In this document: positions 21,160 through 33,496 of the stretch, one piece after another
How the letters are laid out: each line of letters starts with the position of its first letter
Numbering within the stretch: position 1 is the stretch's first letter
Assembly (NCBI GenBank): GCA_963575745.1
Contig: CAUYUJ010007191.1
Location: 266,001-330,000 of the forward strand
Source: Prorocentrum cordatum
Taxonomy: Eukaryota > Sar > Dinophyceae > Prorocentrales > Prorocentraceae
DNA length: 64,000 bases
Reading direction: 5' to 3'
Made by a program: the position numbers and the translations under genes
The notes under the pieces: model-generated
What the model was told of the DNA's origin: nothing
Seen by the model: the letters and a program-made list of their open reading frames with translations, nothing else
The model's database searches: none

Positions 21160-21630
21160 AGAGCCCAAAAGTGACGACAGTTGCACGTTGCGGATGACCC
21201 GCTCGGATTCAAACATGAAGTGCGGGCCCCATAGGGAGGGGGCTCCCGCCTGAGACTTCCTCGCAATTCACTCACAGACGAGGCTCCCGCTCGAGACTTC
21301 CTCCATATTCAAGTCTCAAGAGCCCAAAAGTGACGACAGTTGCACGTTGCGGATGACCCGCTCGGATTCAAACATGAAGTGCGGGCCCCATAGGGAGGGG
21401 GCTCCCGCCTGAGACTTCCTCGCAATTCACTCACAGACGAGGCTCCCGCTCGAGACTTCCTCCATATTCATATCTCAAGAGCCCAAAAGTGACGACAGTT
21501 GCACGTTGCGGATGACCCGCTCGGATTCAAACATGAAGTGCGGGCCCCATAGGGAGGGGGCTCCCGCCTGAGACTTCCTCGCAATTCACTCACAGACGAG
21601 GCTCCCGCTCGAGACTTCCTCCATATTCAG
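21160..21630. repeat. ~160-bp satellite array, right part (about 3 units)
   Basis: Resumes the satellite of 10278-12108 in the same phase as the interrupted unit (CAAGAGCC then CAAAAGTGACG), which shows that the copia element split one array. Confidence 0.93.
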
Positions 21631-21635
21631 GCCGA

Positions 21636-21636
21636 G

Positions 21637-21688
<52 letters not shown>

Positions 21689-21743
21689 CGTTCGATGCCG
21701 ATGATGGTGAGTGATCGTGGGATGGTGATGGTGATGCTGATGG

Positions 21744-21839
<96 letters not shown>

Positions 21840-21840
21840 G
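21636..21840. repeat. (GAT)n microsatellite
   Basis: Two long GAT/ATG runs with a short GTGATGGTG-rich interruption; poly-Ile/poly-Met frames are artefacts. Confidence 0.92.
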
Positions 21841-21899
21841 TGGGGAGTGATGGTGATGGTGATGATGATGCGGAGGAGGAAGCAAAGAGGAGCAGAGGA

Positions 21900-21955
21900 G
21901 AGGGAGGAGGAGGAGGAGGAGGAGGAGGAGGAGGAGGAGGAGGAGGAGGAGAGAT
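21900..21955. repeat. (GGA)n microsatellite
   Basis: Short pure GGA run after the GAT array. Confidence 0.9.
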
Positions 21956-22775
21956 CCTGCGCGGAGGGTGTGCAGAGAAAGCAAGAACCCCACTTAGGAT
22001 GTGGGGAACAAGACAGACTCCGCCAGAAATGCTCTAATCATATTTGGTGGGAGCCACCAAAGGTTCTTAGAACATTGCTTGGTAGGGCTATAGGCGAGCC
22101 GGGACGCTTCGCCACTGCTCGAGTCCCACCTGCACCTCCGCAGCAGCTCACCTCTCGCCCAGCGCCCGCCAGAGAGCCCGCCGGCGGGCCTGCCGGACGC
22201 CGCTCCCGCCCGCGCGGGCCCGCCGGCAGCTCGCCGCAGGCGAGAGGCCACTCCCTCCACACATTGTTCGACGATCTGTCGACGATGTTTGAGAATTGTT
22301 GGTTGCTCTTGTTGAATGGGGGGGAGTTGCCCGAGCTAAATCCAGCCATGTGTGCTTCCTGCTTCCTGGTCAACTTCCTGGTGAACATCCGAGGAGGGCG
22401 CCCCCGGCGTGCTCGCCCCCCCCACACGCGGGGGGGCCTCGCTCATCCGCTGCAGGCAGCCCTCGGCGTCGAGCTGCGCGTACGTCCGCCGGCCACGGTC
22501 GCGGCGATCGACGAGACTGGCGGCTGCTGGGTTCTGCACTTCGCCATCGGGCATCGAGGGGTAGATCTTTCTGAGGCTCTGGCCGTCTGTTTTTCCTTCA
22601 ACGGTCCTCGTTTTGAAGGACGGCGCCCCGCGTTTGTCTCCTCTCCTCCTCCCCCTCCTTCTGCTCCTCCCTCCTCCAATCCTTGCCTCTGCTCCCCGTA
22701 TGTCCACCAACCCCCCAACGAACTCCACCCGAAGGCCACAGTGGCACCGTCAACATGCGCCTGCGCCACGCATGT
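21956..22775. other. No gene recognised
   Basis: Contains a hairpin at ~22044 (TTTGGTGG...CCACCAAA) next to a third GTTCTTAGAAC palindrome, a GC-rich stretch at 22130-22250, and no coding signal I would defend. Confidence 0.4.
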
Positions 22776-22776
22776 C

Positions 22777-24085
22777 GGCACACCCCTCACACGCTTCGTG
22801 GCCCCATAGCTCCACCGAGGGCCCCAGTGACAGGGTGGGCATACGGTTCCACCCCCATTTCGGCACACCCCTCACACGCTTCGTGACCCTATAGGGAGCT
22901 CCACCGAAAGCGCCAGAGGCAGGGTTCGCATACGGTTCCACCCCCATTCCGGCACACCCCTCACACGTCTCGTGACCCTACAGGGAGCTCCACCGAAGGC
23001 GCCAGAGGCAGGGTTCGCATACGGTTCCACACTGAATATCGGCACACCCCTCACACGTCTCGTGACCCTGTTGGGAGCTCCACCGAAGGCGCCAGAGGCA
23101 GGGTTCGCATGCGGTTCCACCCCGAATGTCGGCACGTTTCGTGGGCCCATAGGGAGCTCCACCGAGGGCCCCAGTGACAGGGTAGGAGATGGCACACCCC
23201 TCAGACGTTGCCTGGCCCCAAAGGTAGCTGCGCCGAAGGCTCCCGTGGCAGGGCTCGCATTCGGTTCCACCCCCCATCCAGGCATACCCCTCACATGTTC
23301 CGCAGACCCGTGGGGAGCTCCACCTAATTCCCCAGTGGCAGGGTCCGCATACGGTTCAACCCCCAATGTCGGCACACCCCTCACACGTTTCGTGGACCCA
23401 CAGTGGCAGGGTGCGCATGCGGTTCTAGCCCCAGGGTCGGCACAACCCCTCACACGTTTCGTGGGCCCGTAGGGAGCTCCACCAAATTCCCCAGTGGCAG
23501 GGTTGGCATGCGGCGCCACCTCCATTTCGGCACACCCCTCAGACCCTTCGTGGCCTCACGGAAAGCTCCACCGAAGGCCCCACTGTCAGGGTGCGCATGC
23601 GGTTCCTCCCCCATTTCGGCACACCTCTCACACGTTTCGTGGCCCCACAGCTCCACCGAAGGCCACAGTGGCAGGGTTCGCATACGGTTCCACCCTCCAT
23701 GTGGGCACACCGCTCACACGTTTGCCCACCGGGAGCTTCACCTGGTTCCCCTTCCCCAGTGGCAGGGTTCGCATGCGATTCCACCTCCATTTCGGGTTCC
23801 CCTCAGACGCTTCGAGGCCTCATACGCAGCTCCACGGAAGGCCCCAGAGACAGGGTGGGCATGCGGTTCCACCCCCATTTCGGCACACCCCTCACACGTA
23901 TCGTGGCCCCGTAGGCAGCTCCACCGAAGGCCCCAGTGGCAGGGGTCGCATGCGGTTCCACCCCAATGTCGGCACACCCCTCACACGTATCGTGGCCCCG
24001 TAGGCAGCTCCACCGAAGGCCCCAGCGGCAGGGTGGGCATGCGGTTCCACCCCCATCCCAGCACATCTCTCACACGTGTCGTGAC
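22777..24085. repeat. ~89-bp minisatellite (about 15 units)
   Basis: Units of ~85-91 bp, each with GGCACACCCCTCACACG, CGTGGCCC, GGAGCTCCACCGAAGGC and GCAGGGTTCGCATACGG. Several units carry deletions. Two inverted copies occur at 38573-38780. Frames across it are open but not conserved. Confidence 0.88.
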
Positions 24086-24529
24086 CCCAGCTTCCCCGAA
24101 GACGATAGTCACAACTGCGGCACTCACAACTGCATATGGTTGGGTCCTTCGCCAGGCTAATTCTAACATATTTGAGCCTCCAGGGACCTCTGGGGACTTT
24201 CCCCTCAGGCCTCCAGGAACAGGAAACCCTGGGGTCATCCTGCGGCCAGGGTCCTGGACGGCAGCAACTCTTACCAGCGGCGGCAGCTAACACGACGACG
24301 AGGCCCAAGGAGGCACGGAGACCACAGGAAACCATGGGAGACCCCTGAACGGAGAAGGAGGGGGGAAGGAGGGAAGGGGGGGAAGGGAAGCGGAGAGGGA
24401 GAGAGCGAACGAGACCGTAACACTTGGGACCAGTTTTTGTTGACTTTGATCGGGCCACTCTTCGGACCAGCTCTGGTCCACGGGGGAGGAGGGCAAGCGT
24501 CCTCTGCCCGCACGTCTTTGGCGGGGGGG

Positions 24530-25260
24530 GCAGGCTGGAGCGCAGGCCTGGTTGCCACAGTGTGCGGTTCCAATGGTGGTCGTCGGACACTCGGCGGGGG
24601 GTGGTGGCGCAGTGAACCGCGGTGAAGAGCTGGCAGCAATGTGGGCCCTGTGGCACCCGTGGCTGATGCCCCTGCGGGTCCGCGGACGCTCACAAAGATG
24701 GTCGCAGCGGACTGCGCCTTGGGCGACATCACGGGCACAGGCTTGAGTGCAGCAGGCTTAGACACTGTGCAGCTCCAGCGGCTGTCGTCGGACGCTCGAC
24801 GGCGGTGTCACGGTGCACCGCGGCGGAAGGGCTGGCTGCAACGTGGGCCGATGCCCCTGATTGTCAGCGGGCGCTCAGAAAGAGGGTCGCAGCGGACTGC
24901 GCCTTGGGCGACATCACCGGGGCAGGCTGGAGTGTTGGCCTGGTGGCCGCACGGGGCGGCTCTGGTGGCGATCGTCGGACGCTCGGCTGGAGGGTCGCAG
25001 TGAGCCCGAGCGAGTGGTCTGGTTGCAGTGGGGGCCTGGTGGCTCCAGTGCCTGGCGCCAGTGGTCGCCGGCGGACTCTTGGGGGGAGGGTCACTGTGAA
25101 GTGCAACCATGGGTGCTGGGTTCACTTCTGGCCCGGGGGCCATGGTCAATCCTAGTGGCAGTCGGCGGAGACAAGTCGGTGGGGCCGTGATGCTCGTGCA
25201 CATGGAGGCTGGTTGCAGTTTCGACCTGGTGGCCGCCCTGCTCGGCGGGTGGTGGAGCTT
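24530..25260. repeat. Degenerate ~90-110-bp tandem repeat
   Basis: Recurring words are GTCGTCGGACGCTCGGC, GGTCGCAGCGGACTGCGCC, TTGGGCGACATCAC and GGCCTGGTGGC, at irregular spacing. An old minisatellite. 24086-24529 before it has no recognised feature. Confidence 0.55.
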
Positions 25261-25844
25261 CGGCATGCTGGAAGGCGGCACGAAGGTCATGTATCACGTA
25301 GGGCGCCACGTAGGTGACCACGCTGAACGCTAGCTTGCGGGGGGGCGTAGGAGTTCGGCACGAAGCGTACGAAGATCATCGCGGAGGCCGCGAAGATCGA
25401 ATCGGAGCTCGTGCGCTGGGCGTTCTCATCTAGATCAGCCAGGCGAGCGGGAAGATCGTGCGCAGGTGGATCGGGAAGGACCTAGTCGTCAAGGACGGGA
25501 AGTCGGAGTACATAGCTCCAGTGATGGACTAGTTGAAGACGAAGCGCAGGACGTGGTAGCCGATGCAGGGGGCGCAAAACACGGCTCGAGTCAGCTACCG
25601 CTCTTTGGAATCGTGCGCGTCGGGTCGCTGATGTCGTGGGCCGCGCGGTGGTCACCGCTTGGTTCAAAGCCAGAGCGGCGGCGCAGAACATGGCGGCACG
25701 GTATGTTAAAGATGGTGGTGCAGATTGCTTACGCCCTGGAGTGGGGAATATCCAGCCTGCCCATGCTGGTTTAGAAGGACCGCTGGGGGGTCTGCACCTG
25801 CGGCCGCGCTCTATCCTCAAGGAGAGAGAGAGAGAGAGAGAAAG

Positions 25845-25878
<34 letters not shown>

Positions 25879-26389
25879 AAGGGAAGGGGACCAGGAGTAG
25901 GGGCGGAGAGAGCGAGAGAGGAGAAGAGAGACGGGTCCGAGGAGAGGCTCCTCCTCCGCGTCATCCGCCTCGCCCTGGTCGTCCTGGAAGTCCTCGTCTC
26001 CCTCCTAATCCTCTTCTGCACGCGCCGCCTCGCCCTCGCCCTCGCCCTCCACCCCCACTTCTCCGCCGCCACCGCCCTCGCCCCTGCCTCCTCCTCGCTC
26101 GCTCGCTCGCTGACTCGCAACTATATACGTGCTGGCGGGTCCGCAGTGCCTCCTCCTCCTCCTCTCCTTCCTCCCCCCTCCTCCTCCTCCTCCCTCCTCC
26201 TCCTCCTCCTCCCTCCTCCTCCTCCTCCCTCCTCCTCCTCATCCTCCTCCTCCTCCGCCTTCTCCTCCTCCTCCGTTATTTGCACCCCGAGGCCAGTTTT
26301 AGGGCGGGCGGGGCGTTTCGCCGGAGACTTCCTCATCACTTATGACTCTGAAGCTTAGGAATTGGCCACAGTTTAACAGATGGAGGGCG
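25261..26389. repeat. (GA)n and (TCC)n tracts in otherwise featureless sequence
   Basis: GA-rich tract at ~25820-25930; CTC/TCC tract at ~26145-26280. No gene recognised between or around them. Confidence 0.75.
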
Positions 26390-26775
26390 GGTGGTTTTCA
26401 ACATGTGGCTCTCGCCTTGGCGCCGCGCACATTCGTTCCAAAAAAATGCAAGAGCTCCACGGATTGAGGGCGGCCCGTCTTCAAAATGTGGCTCTCGCCT
26501 TAGCGCGGCGCACATTCGTTCTCAAAAAATGCAAGAGCTCCACATATTGAGGGCGACCCGTTTTCAAAATGTGGCTCTCGCCTTAGCGCCGCGCACATTC
26601 GTTCAAAACATGGCAAGAGCTTCACGGATTGAGGGCGACCCGTTTTCAAAATGTAGCTCTCGCCCTAGCGCCGCGCACACTCGTCTCAAACATTTGCAAG
26701 AGCTTCGCGGATTGAGGGCGGTTCATTTTCAACATGTGGTTCTCGCCTTAGCGCCGCGCATATTCGTGTATAAGA
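26390..26775. repeat. 83-bp tandem repeat, five copies
   Basis: Five units of 82-83 bp, each with TTTTCAAAATGTGGCTCTCG, CCGCGCACATTCGTTC and GCAAGAGCTCCACGGATTGA. The last unit is the most diverged. Confidence 0.85.
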
Positions 26776-26799
26776 TTTGCGACGAAACTTCCACGGACT

Positions 26800-28600
26800 C
26801 CATTAACCAACGTACCCGAATTGGCGTTTGGGATAGATTCAGGATTTTGCGGGTGCAACAGTTACGTTGGTTCGCGGTGTTGAAATCCTAAGAATGGCGT
26901 TCCGGCACGATCCAGGACCCTCAAGACGCAACAGTCAGGTTGACCCGTGGCGTTGGAATCCCGAGAACCATGTTTTGGCATGCTTAAGGGTCTTCAGACG
27001 GTTGTCTTCCAACGAGGCAGTTCCCTCAATGGAAATGAACTGTTGTAGGAGCCTGTGAAGAGGGAGCTTGGAGGGAGGGTGGATCCCAACATCGTTCATG
27101 GCTCTTGGGTTTACACTGGCCCTCCTCATCCCCCTCCTCATCGGTCTCTTTCGCCTCCTCCTGCTCGTCGCCGTCCTGCTCCTCCTCCTCCTCCTCCTCC
27201 TCCTCAGCCTTCCCGTCCTCCTCGGTCTCCTTCGCCTCCTCCTGCTCGTCGCCGTCCTCTCCCCGAGGCCGCCCCTCCTCCGCACACGCGCCCCGTGAGG
27301 ACTGCCTCGGCGGCGGCAGCAGGCGGAGCCCGGGCGCATCATGGCGATGGTGCGGCCGCCGCCCGCGCCGCCTGGCGCAGGGGCGTCCGCGTCGCCGGGG
27401 GCCACCTCTGCGGGAGGCCTTTGCCGTCGCCGCCGCCGCCGCCGCGGTCGTCGGAGAAGGAGAGAGGCCCCGAGCCCCCCTGGCGTCGCGACGAAGCACG
27501 GCGGACAGTCCTTGACGATGTGCGGCCTCAGGGAACCCCGGACCGGGACCTGGGGCTGTCGGACACTGCTCAGGACGGAAAGCTGGTCGGGGGGAGGGGG
27601 GCCAGACCTCTGAGGGTCCACGCTGCGAACAAAATCGTGACGTCGGAGGTCTGGGGAGAGAGAGAGGGGGAGATACAGAGAGAGAGAGGGAGGGAGAGCA
27701 GTGGCCGCCGTCGTGGTCACACAGGAGGCAGAGAGCGGGAGGGAGGGGGAGCGAGATAGAGACAGAGAGACAGAGAGAGAGAGAGAGATACAAAAAAAGA
27801 TACAAGACTGCATTGGCGCTTTTCCGCCATGCACCTCGGTCCGAAAGCCTTGGCAGACAGGTGGAATGGCGGAGAAGAGAATGATACATCATGGTCCTCG
27901 TGTTCGCTCTCGTCGTTATAATAAAGTCCCTTCCTCTCCTCACATATCCAATTCATATCCTCGTTCTCGCCCTTCCCTGCGAAGCCCTCCCCGTCCTCCT
28001 TATCAATTTGTTGCAGAGGCTCCCCCTTGGAGGGTCCCTTGGAGGCTCTCGAATGGTGATGAGGGGTTCTTCGGGGCGTCTTCGCGGCCTCTGGAGGCTT
28101 CCTGGGAGCTTTGGGGGGCATCTTCGGGCTTCCTGGGCCCATCTTGCCGCCAACCACCGCTTCAGTCAACGACGGGGTCACGATTTGGAATGCTTTCGGG
28201 GGCGTAAGTTGCGGCCATATTCGACCGTCTTGGGGCTCTCTTGGGGAGCTGTTGGGATCGTCGTGTGGCCCGGTTGGCCTATCTTGGGGTCTCTCTTGGG
28301 CCGTCTTCAGGCCCTGCTGGCTCGTCTCAGGGTGATCTGAGGGGCCTGTTCACCTGGGACGCCGGAGGACCGATTCACAAGAACAAGCAACACATCAATC
28401 TTCAGGACATCACAGGGTTGTACGTTTGGAGAGCCACCCTGAGTTGAGGGGATGAGGATGAGGAGGCGGAGGAGGAGGAGGAAGAGGAGGAGTTAGACGA
28501 GGAGGAGGAAAAGGAGGAAGAGGAGAAAGAGGGGGAGCATAATGAGGTCAAGTCAGACAGGTCGAAGGAGCCAGAGCGCCCCGCCTATTTCCACCCTCCC
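26800..28600. other. No gene recognised; purine/pyrimidine microsatellites
   Basis: 26830-26990 contains a diverged tandem duplication around GCAACAGT...GTTGGAATCC. TCC tract at 27120-27260, CGC-rich at 27425-27460, GA-rich at 27650-27795, GGA at 28450-28545. Open frames here are compositional. Confidence 0.5.
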
Positions 28601-28609
28601 CCCCTCAAC

Positions 28610-28773
28610 TGAAGGGGCCCCAGGACACACAAATAAATACACACTAATAAAACAAATCCCCATAGTTTCCCATACTTTCTGGGTTTCTGCCTTCCCCCCC
28701 ACTTCCCATATTTTCCTATATTTTCTGCGGACTCGAGGATTAATCGTGTCTGTGTGTTTTTGTCCTCTCCTGA
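28610..28773 (-). mobile_element. SE1 element, copy 1 (TSD TCAAC)
   Basis: 164 bp, plus-strand ends TGAAGGGGCCC...CTCTCCTGA, flanked by a perfect 5-bp duplication TCAAC (28605-28609, 28774-28778). Shared interior: GGACACACAAATAA, two TTCCCATA-TTTTC-TGGG words around a poly-C, TGTGTCTGTGTGTTT. No ORF. Confidence 0.82.
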
Positions 28774-28778
28774 TCAAC

Positions 28779-29397
28779 ATTGCTTATCAGATGTAGCACG
28801 ATTTGATTTTGGGGGATTGGGCCGCGCTCCCACCTCGCCAAGCGGAGGGCGCTCCTGCGCGGCCCCGCTGCCAACGACTCGGCGGAGGGAAGGGCGACGC
28901 GGGCCGCGCAGGGGGCAGGAACAGCATAGCGCTTCTGACGGGCGCGGCGCCCAGAAACCGCACGGCGCCTGGGCGAGGTCGGCATGTCGCCCGCTCTCGC
29001 GCGGCCCCGCGGCCGCTCTCGCGTCCCTGCGATCCGGCGAGCGAACCACGCGCCGCGCCCGCGCGAGATCACCACTTCCGAGCGACATGATCGCGGAGCT
29101 CGGGCTAGGGCGACAAGTCGCCCACTCGCGCGGGCCCGATCACTTGGCGAGTGAAAAGAATATGCGCCGCGTCGGCGGGAAAGCCACTTTCAGGCGAAAC
29201 CTGCGCGGCGCCGAGGCGAGAGCGACATGTTCTTCCGCTCGCGCGTCGACGAAGCTTGCGTGCGGAACATGCGCGGCGCACCCAAGCGGGAGCTCAGTTC
29301 TCTAGACAGACGAGAGCGGCGCCGAGGCAAGAGCGACACCTCGGCCTTTCGCGCGGGATGCGCACCGCGTCCCATTCCTACCACACATGTTTGCAGC
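28779..29397. other. No gene recognised; GC-rich with short internal repeats
   Basis: 29080-29340 repeats words such as GGCGCCGAGGC-AGAGCGACA and GCGCGGC at 80-110 bp spacing, a decayed repeat. No credible coding frame. Confidence 0.4.
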
Positions 29398-29447
29398 GTC
29401 GACGACAAAACGCCCATGTTCTGGCACAGCATGGGCGTTTTGTCGAC
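29398..29447. other. Strong hairpin, 18-bp stem
   Basis: GTCGAC and AAAACGCCCATG (separated by a 3-nt bulge) pair with CATGGGCGTTTTGTCGAC across an 11-nt loop. Could be a small foldback element or a structured RNA; no further context. Confidence 0.6.
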
Positions 29448-29689
29448 CCTGTGAAAACCATACCAGCACAATATGTCTAACAACAGCACCTGTCTCGAAA
29501 CCTTGAGGCTGTATGGCTTTTGGCTGGCAGGATGGGACCGCCCAGATGTGGCCCCTGTCGGCCGGCTTGCGGCAGAGTGGAAGCACAGGGGCCACAAGGA
29601 AGGAGGACAAGAGCAGGAGTGGGCGAGCGGCGCGACAGAGGGGGCAGGACGGCGAGGCGCAGGCAGGAGGAGCAGGAGAAGCGGGAGGA

Positions 29690-29868
29690 CGAGGAGCAGG
29701 GGGTGGAGGAAGGAAGGAAGAAAGGAGGAGGGAGAGGAGGAGAAAGGTGGAGGAGGAAGACGACGCGCAAAAGCAGCACCAGCAGGAGGAGCAGGAGGGA
29801 TCGAAGGAGGAAAAGCCTCCTCCTCCTCCTCCTCCTCCTCCTCCTCCTCCTCCCCGTTCCCCTCCTCC

Positions 29869-29900
<32 letters not shown>

Positions 29901-29945
29901 CTGATCCTCCTCCTCCTGATCCTCCCCCTCCACCTCCTCCTCCTG
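29690..29945. repeat. GGA tract followed by TCC tract
   Basis: GGA/GAA-rich to ~29815, then (TCC)n to 29945: an inverted purine/pyrimidine pair that could fold back. Confidence 0.85.
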
Positions 29946-29990
29946 CTGTGGAGGTCGACAGAACCTTCCTCGATCGGAGGGCGGGCAAAA

Positions 29991-30326
29991 CGATATCTAA
30001 CGGGCGAAGAGCGGTATACAAGAAACTCCTTCGCCGTGGGGGACGCCTGTCCCAGGGCGGCTGGACAAGTTCACACTCCTGCGGTGGCCTCGTCGAAGTA
30101 TACACTTTCCAACCGCCCTGGCTACCAGCCTCGAACGTATCCCTATCACTAAGATTGACACGCCAAAAGGCGATGGCAATCTTGGGGATTTGCCCTCAAA
30201 ACATACGGAAATCCCTAAGATTGGCATCGCCCAGCATAGGGATAGGGATATGGCTGGTAACCTGGGACAGGCGCCCTGGTGACGGACAAATTCATGTTAT
30301 ACCGCTCTCCGCCCGCCAAGATATCG
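29991..30326. mobile_element. SE3 long foldback element (336 bp)
   Basis: Nested inverted repeats along most of its length. Outer: CGATATCTAACGGGCGAAG / GGCGGGCGGAGAGCGGTATAA-type arms (29991-30020 vs 30296-30326). Middle: GACGCCTGTCCCAGG vs CTGGGACAGGCGCC. Inner: TACCAGCC and TATCCCTATC vs GATAGGGATATGGCTGGTA. A related half-element is at 52473-52560. No TSD recognised. Confidence 0.6.
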
Positions 30327-30690
30327 AGCGGCGCAGGCGGACCGCATCCGCCGCCCCGCCTTCTGGACGACGCGCAGCTGCCACGGCTCGGCCTCGTTCC
30401 TGCGGTGGCTGGCGGCTCCGAGAAGCCAAACGGAAGACTTGAAAATGCAGGGTGTTCCTCGTCCTGCGCTCTGCCCAGCCCTCGCTCGACCCTCGAGAAT
30501 CAAAAAAGGAGTTTTCCCACAAAAACACGATGCTTGCACGTGGCCGCCCTGCGCTCGGGGTCGTGTGCCGAGGTTGCGCCACGTTGCCGACCGTGCCGCC
30601 TCGTGGGCGCCTCGTCGGCGCCCCGCGCGTATGCCGAGGCCGCCGCTGCCGCCCGTGCCGCCTCGTGGGCGCCCCGCGGGTGCCCAGTTC
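30327..30690. other. No gene; ends in ~75-bp GC-rich repeat words
   Basis: 30560-30690 has GTGCCGAGGTTGCGCCACG and GCCGCCTCGTGGGCGCC, which recur at 32320-32440 and 32480-32610, a short dispersed repeat. Confidence 0.45.
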
Positions 30691-30693
30691 GCT

Positions 30694-31328
<635 letters not shown>

Positions 31329-31538
31329 GGAACCACGACAAGGATCAAAGACGCAAAGATGATGAGCGCAGAAGTAGCATGAGAGATACGATTTCGAGAA
31401 GCATGATGAGGAGAAACGGGATGACGAGCCCCTCCGTCGCAGAGGGCCTCCAAACTCCGCCCCTCTGTCACAGAGGTGCAACATTCTCACCTAAATTCGG
31501 CTTGTGGATTGTGTGCTGTGTGTGTTGTGTGTTTTTCT

Positions 31539-31870
31539 CCCGGGCTGCCTGGCAGGTCACCCGCGACCTCGACACCCTTGGCCTCATCCTTGCGTGAACC
31601 TTCTCCTCCAGCTTGCGCCGGGCACTGCTTCGCCCCTGGGCGCCGCCTCGTGCCCCGCCCCCCCCTGCCGACCCCTCCCCTTGAGGTGGTCCAGCACTGG
31701 CCGCTCCCGGGTTGCCTCGCAGGTCACTTGTGACCTCGGCTCCCACGGCTCGCGTTTCCGCGTTCAACTTCGTCACCAGCCTGCGCTGGGCGCTGCCCCC
31801 CCCCAGGCACCCACCTGCGTTGGTCGCCTGGCTGGCCTACCCCCCCCAGCTGCCGCCGCGCCGCCGCTGG
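31539..31870. repeat. ~167-bp direct duplication
   Basis: 31539 and 31706 both start CCCGGG-TGCCT-GCAGGTCAC and share GACCTCG, CCAGC-TGCGC-GGGC-CTGC; diverged. 31330-31538 upstream shows nothing recognisable. Confidence 0.55.
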
Positions 31871-32027
31871 GCCCCCCAGCCCAGTGCCGCCCCCTGCCGC
31901 CGCCTGGTCCCGCTGTGAGCGGGCCCAGCCTCCCCACGCGCATTGAAGCTTAATTCGCAATTGTTCGTCCAACTTCTGCCCTTCCGCCAGCGCAGTCCCT
32001 CTGCCTAGCCGCCGACGCAAAACGTGT

Positions 32028-32076
32028 ATGCTGTGTGTGTGCGTTGTGTGTTGTGTTTGTGTTGTGTGTGTGTGTT

Positions 32077-32109
<33 letters not shown>

Positions 32110-32300
32110 GTGTTTGTGTGTGTGTTGTGTGTGTTGTGTGTGTGCTGTGTGTGCTGTGTGTGCTGTGTGTGCTGTGTGTGCTGTGTGTGCTGTGTGTGCT
32201 GTGTGTGCTGTGTGTGTCTGTGTCTGCGTCTGTGTCTGAGTCTGTGTCTGTTTCTGTGTCGTTGTCTGTGTCTGTGTGTGTGTGTTTGTGTTTGTGCTCG
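32028..32300. repeat. GT-rich microsatellite with TGTGTGC and TCTGTG blocks
   Basis: GT/TTGT, then (TGTGTGC)n, then (TCTGTG)n. 32310-32620 holds two more copies of the GTGCCGAGGTTGCGCCACG repeat. Confidence 0.93.
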
Positions 32301-32624
32301 TGTTTGTGCGGAGGCTGCGCCGCGTTGCCGCCCGTGCCAGCTCGTGCGGGCCCCGTGGCCGCCCTGCGCTTGGGGTCGCGTGCCGAGGTTGCGCTGCGCT
32401 GCCGCCCCATGTCAACTCGTGGCCGCCTCCTGGGCACCCCGTAGGCACCCCATTCGCTGTGTGTGTGTGTGTCTGTGTGTGTGCCGAGGTTGCGCCATGT
32501 TGCCGCCCGTGCCGCCTCGTGCGCGCCTCGTGGGAGCCTCGTGCGCTGGGGCGGGGTGTGCCGAGGTTGCGCCACGTTGTCGCCCGTGCCGCCTCGTGGG
32601 CACAGGCGCTCCGTGCGCTGAGTT

Positions 32625-33015
32625 TGCGCGATGTAGATCGCACCACATAGCTTACACCACACATATTGCATGGCATCTGTGAGGCAACACTGCTTCGACC
32701 ACATAGCTTACACCCCATACTTTCACCTCCAATTCACACCACCCAGATTACACGATATTGCTTACACCACATATCTCACACCGCATGATGTTCACCTCCC
32801 CAGCTCACACCACATTGCTTATACAACAAAGAGCTTTCACCACACCGCTTGCATCACATAGCTTACATCTATCATTTCATAACTTTCACCTCCAGCTCAC
32901 ACCGCAAAGGTTACATGACATAGCTTACACCACGTAGCTTGCAGCGCATAGCTGTTCCTCCATAGCTCACACTACTTTTACTATACGACACATCTTCCAT
33001 CACATAATTTACACC
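32625..33015. repeat. Degenerate ~20-bp minisatellite (CATAGCTTACACCACA)
   Basis: Many variants of ACATAGCTTACACCAC and TTCACCTCCAGCTCACACC at 18-22 bp spacing. More AT-rich than its surroundings. Confidence 0.7.
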
Positions 33016-33196
33016 GCACAGGTTCCACCTCCACAGTGCAATAACGCACTGTTCGGGGTCCACACTCCACACTGGCCAACATTGAACAGTTCTCGTGCTG
33101 CTCTTGTGCGCTTATGTATTTTTTGCAACTAGAGGGGACCTCCCAGGAACTCCTGGGGGCAATTATCCCGGAGGGAAGCACGACTCACCAATAACA

Positions 33197-33245
33197 GATC
33201 CTCCTCCTCCTCCTCCTCCTCCTCCTCCTCCTCCTCCTCATCCTC
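33197..33245. repeat. (TCC)n microsatellite
   Basis: Short TCC run. A small GC hairpin (CCCGAGCCC/GGGCTCGGG) follows near 33318-33343. Confidence 0.85.
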
Positions 33246-33496
33246 CGTCTAGAGTTCTGTCTGCATCGCCTCGGTGCACGGCCTGGTGCCTCGCAGGCGG
33301 CCTGCTGTCTCACAGCCCGAGCCCCTTCTTAAGGGCTCGGGCGTGGCAGCCGTCCAGGGATAGAACGCCCTCCTCTTAATCCCCGTCAACCTCCTCGTGC
33401 TGCACCGGCGCACCTCCTCCTCATCCTCCCAAGCAGTTTGTTGAGGCTCAAGCTTGCTTGAACTTATGTCTCAAGCGCCCGCGCAAGTCGTGGCGA

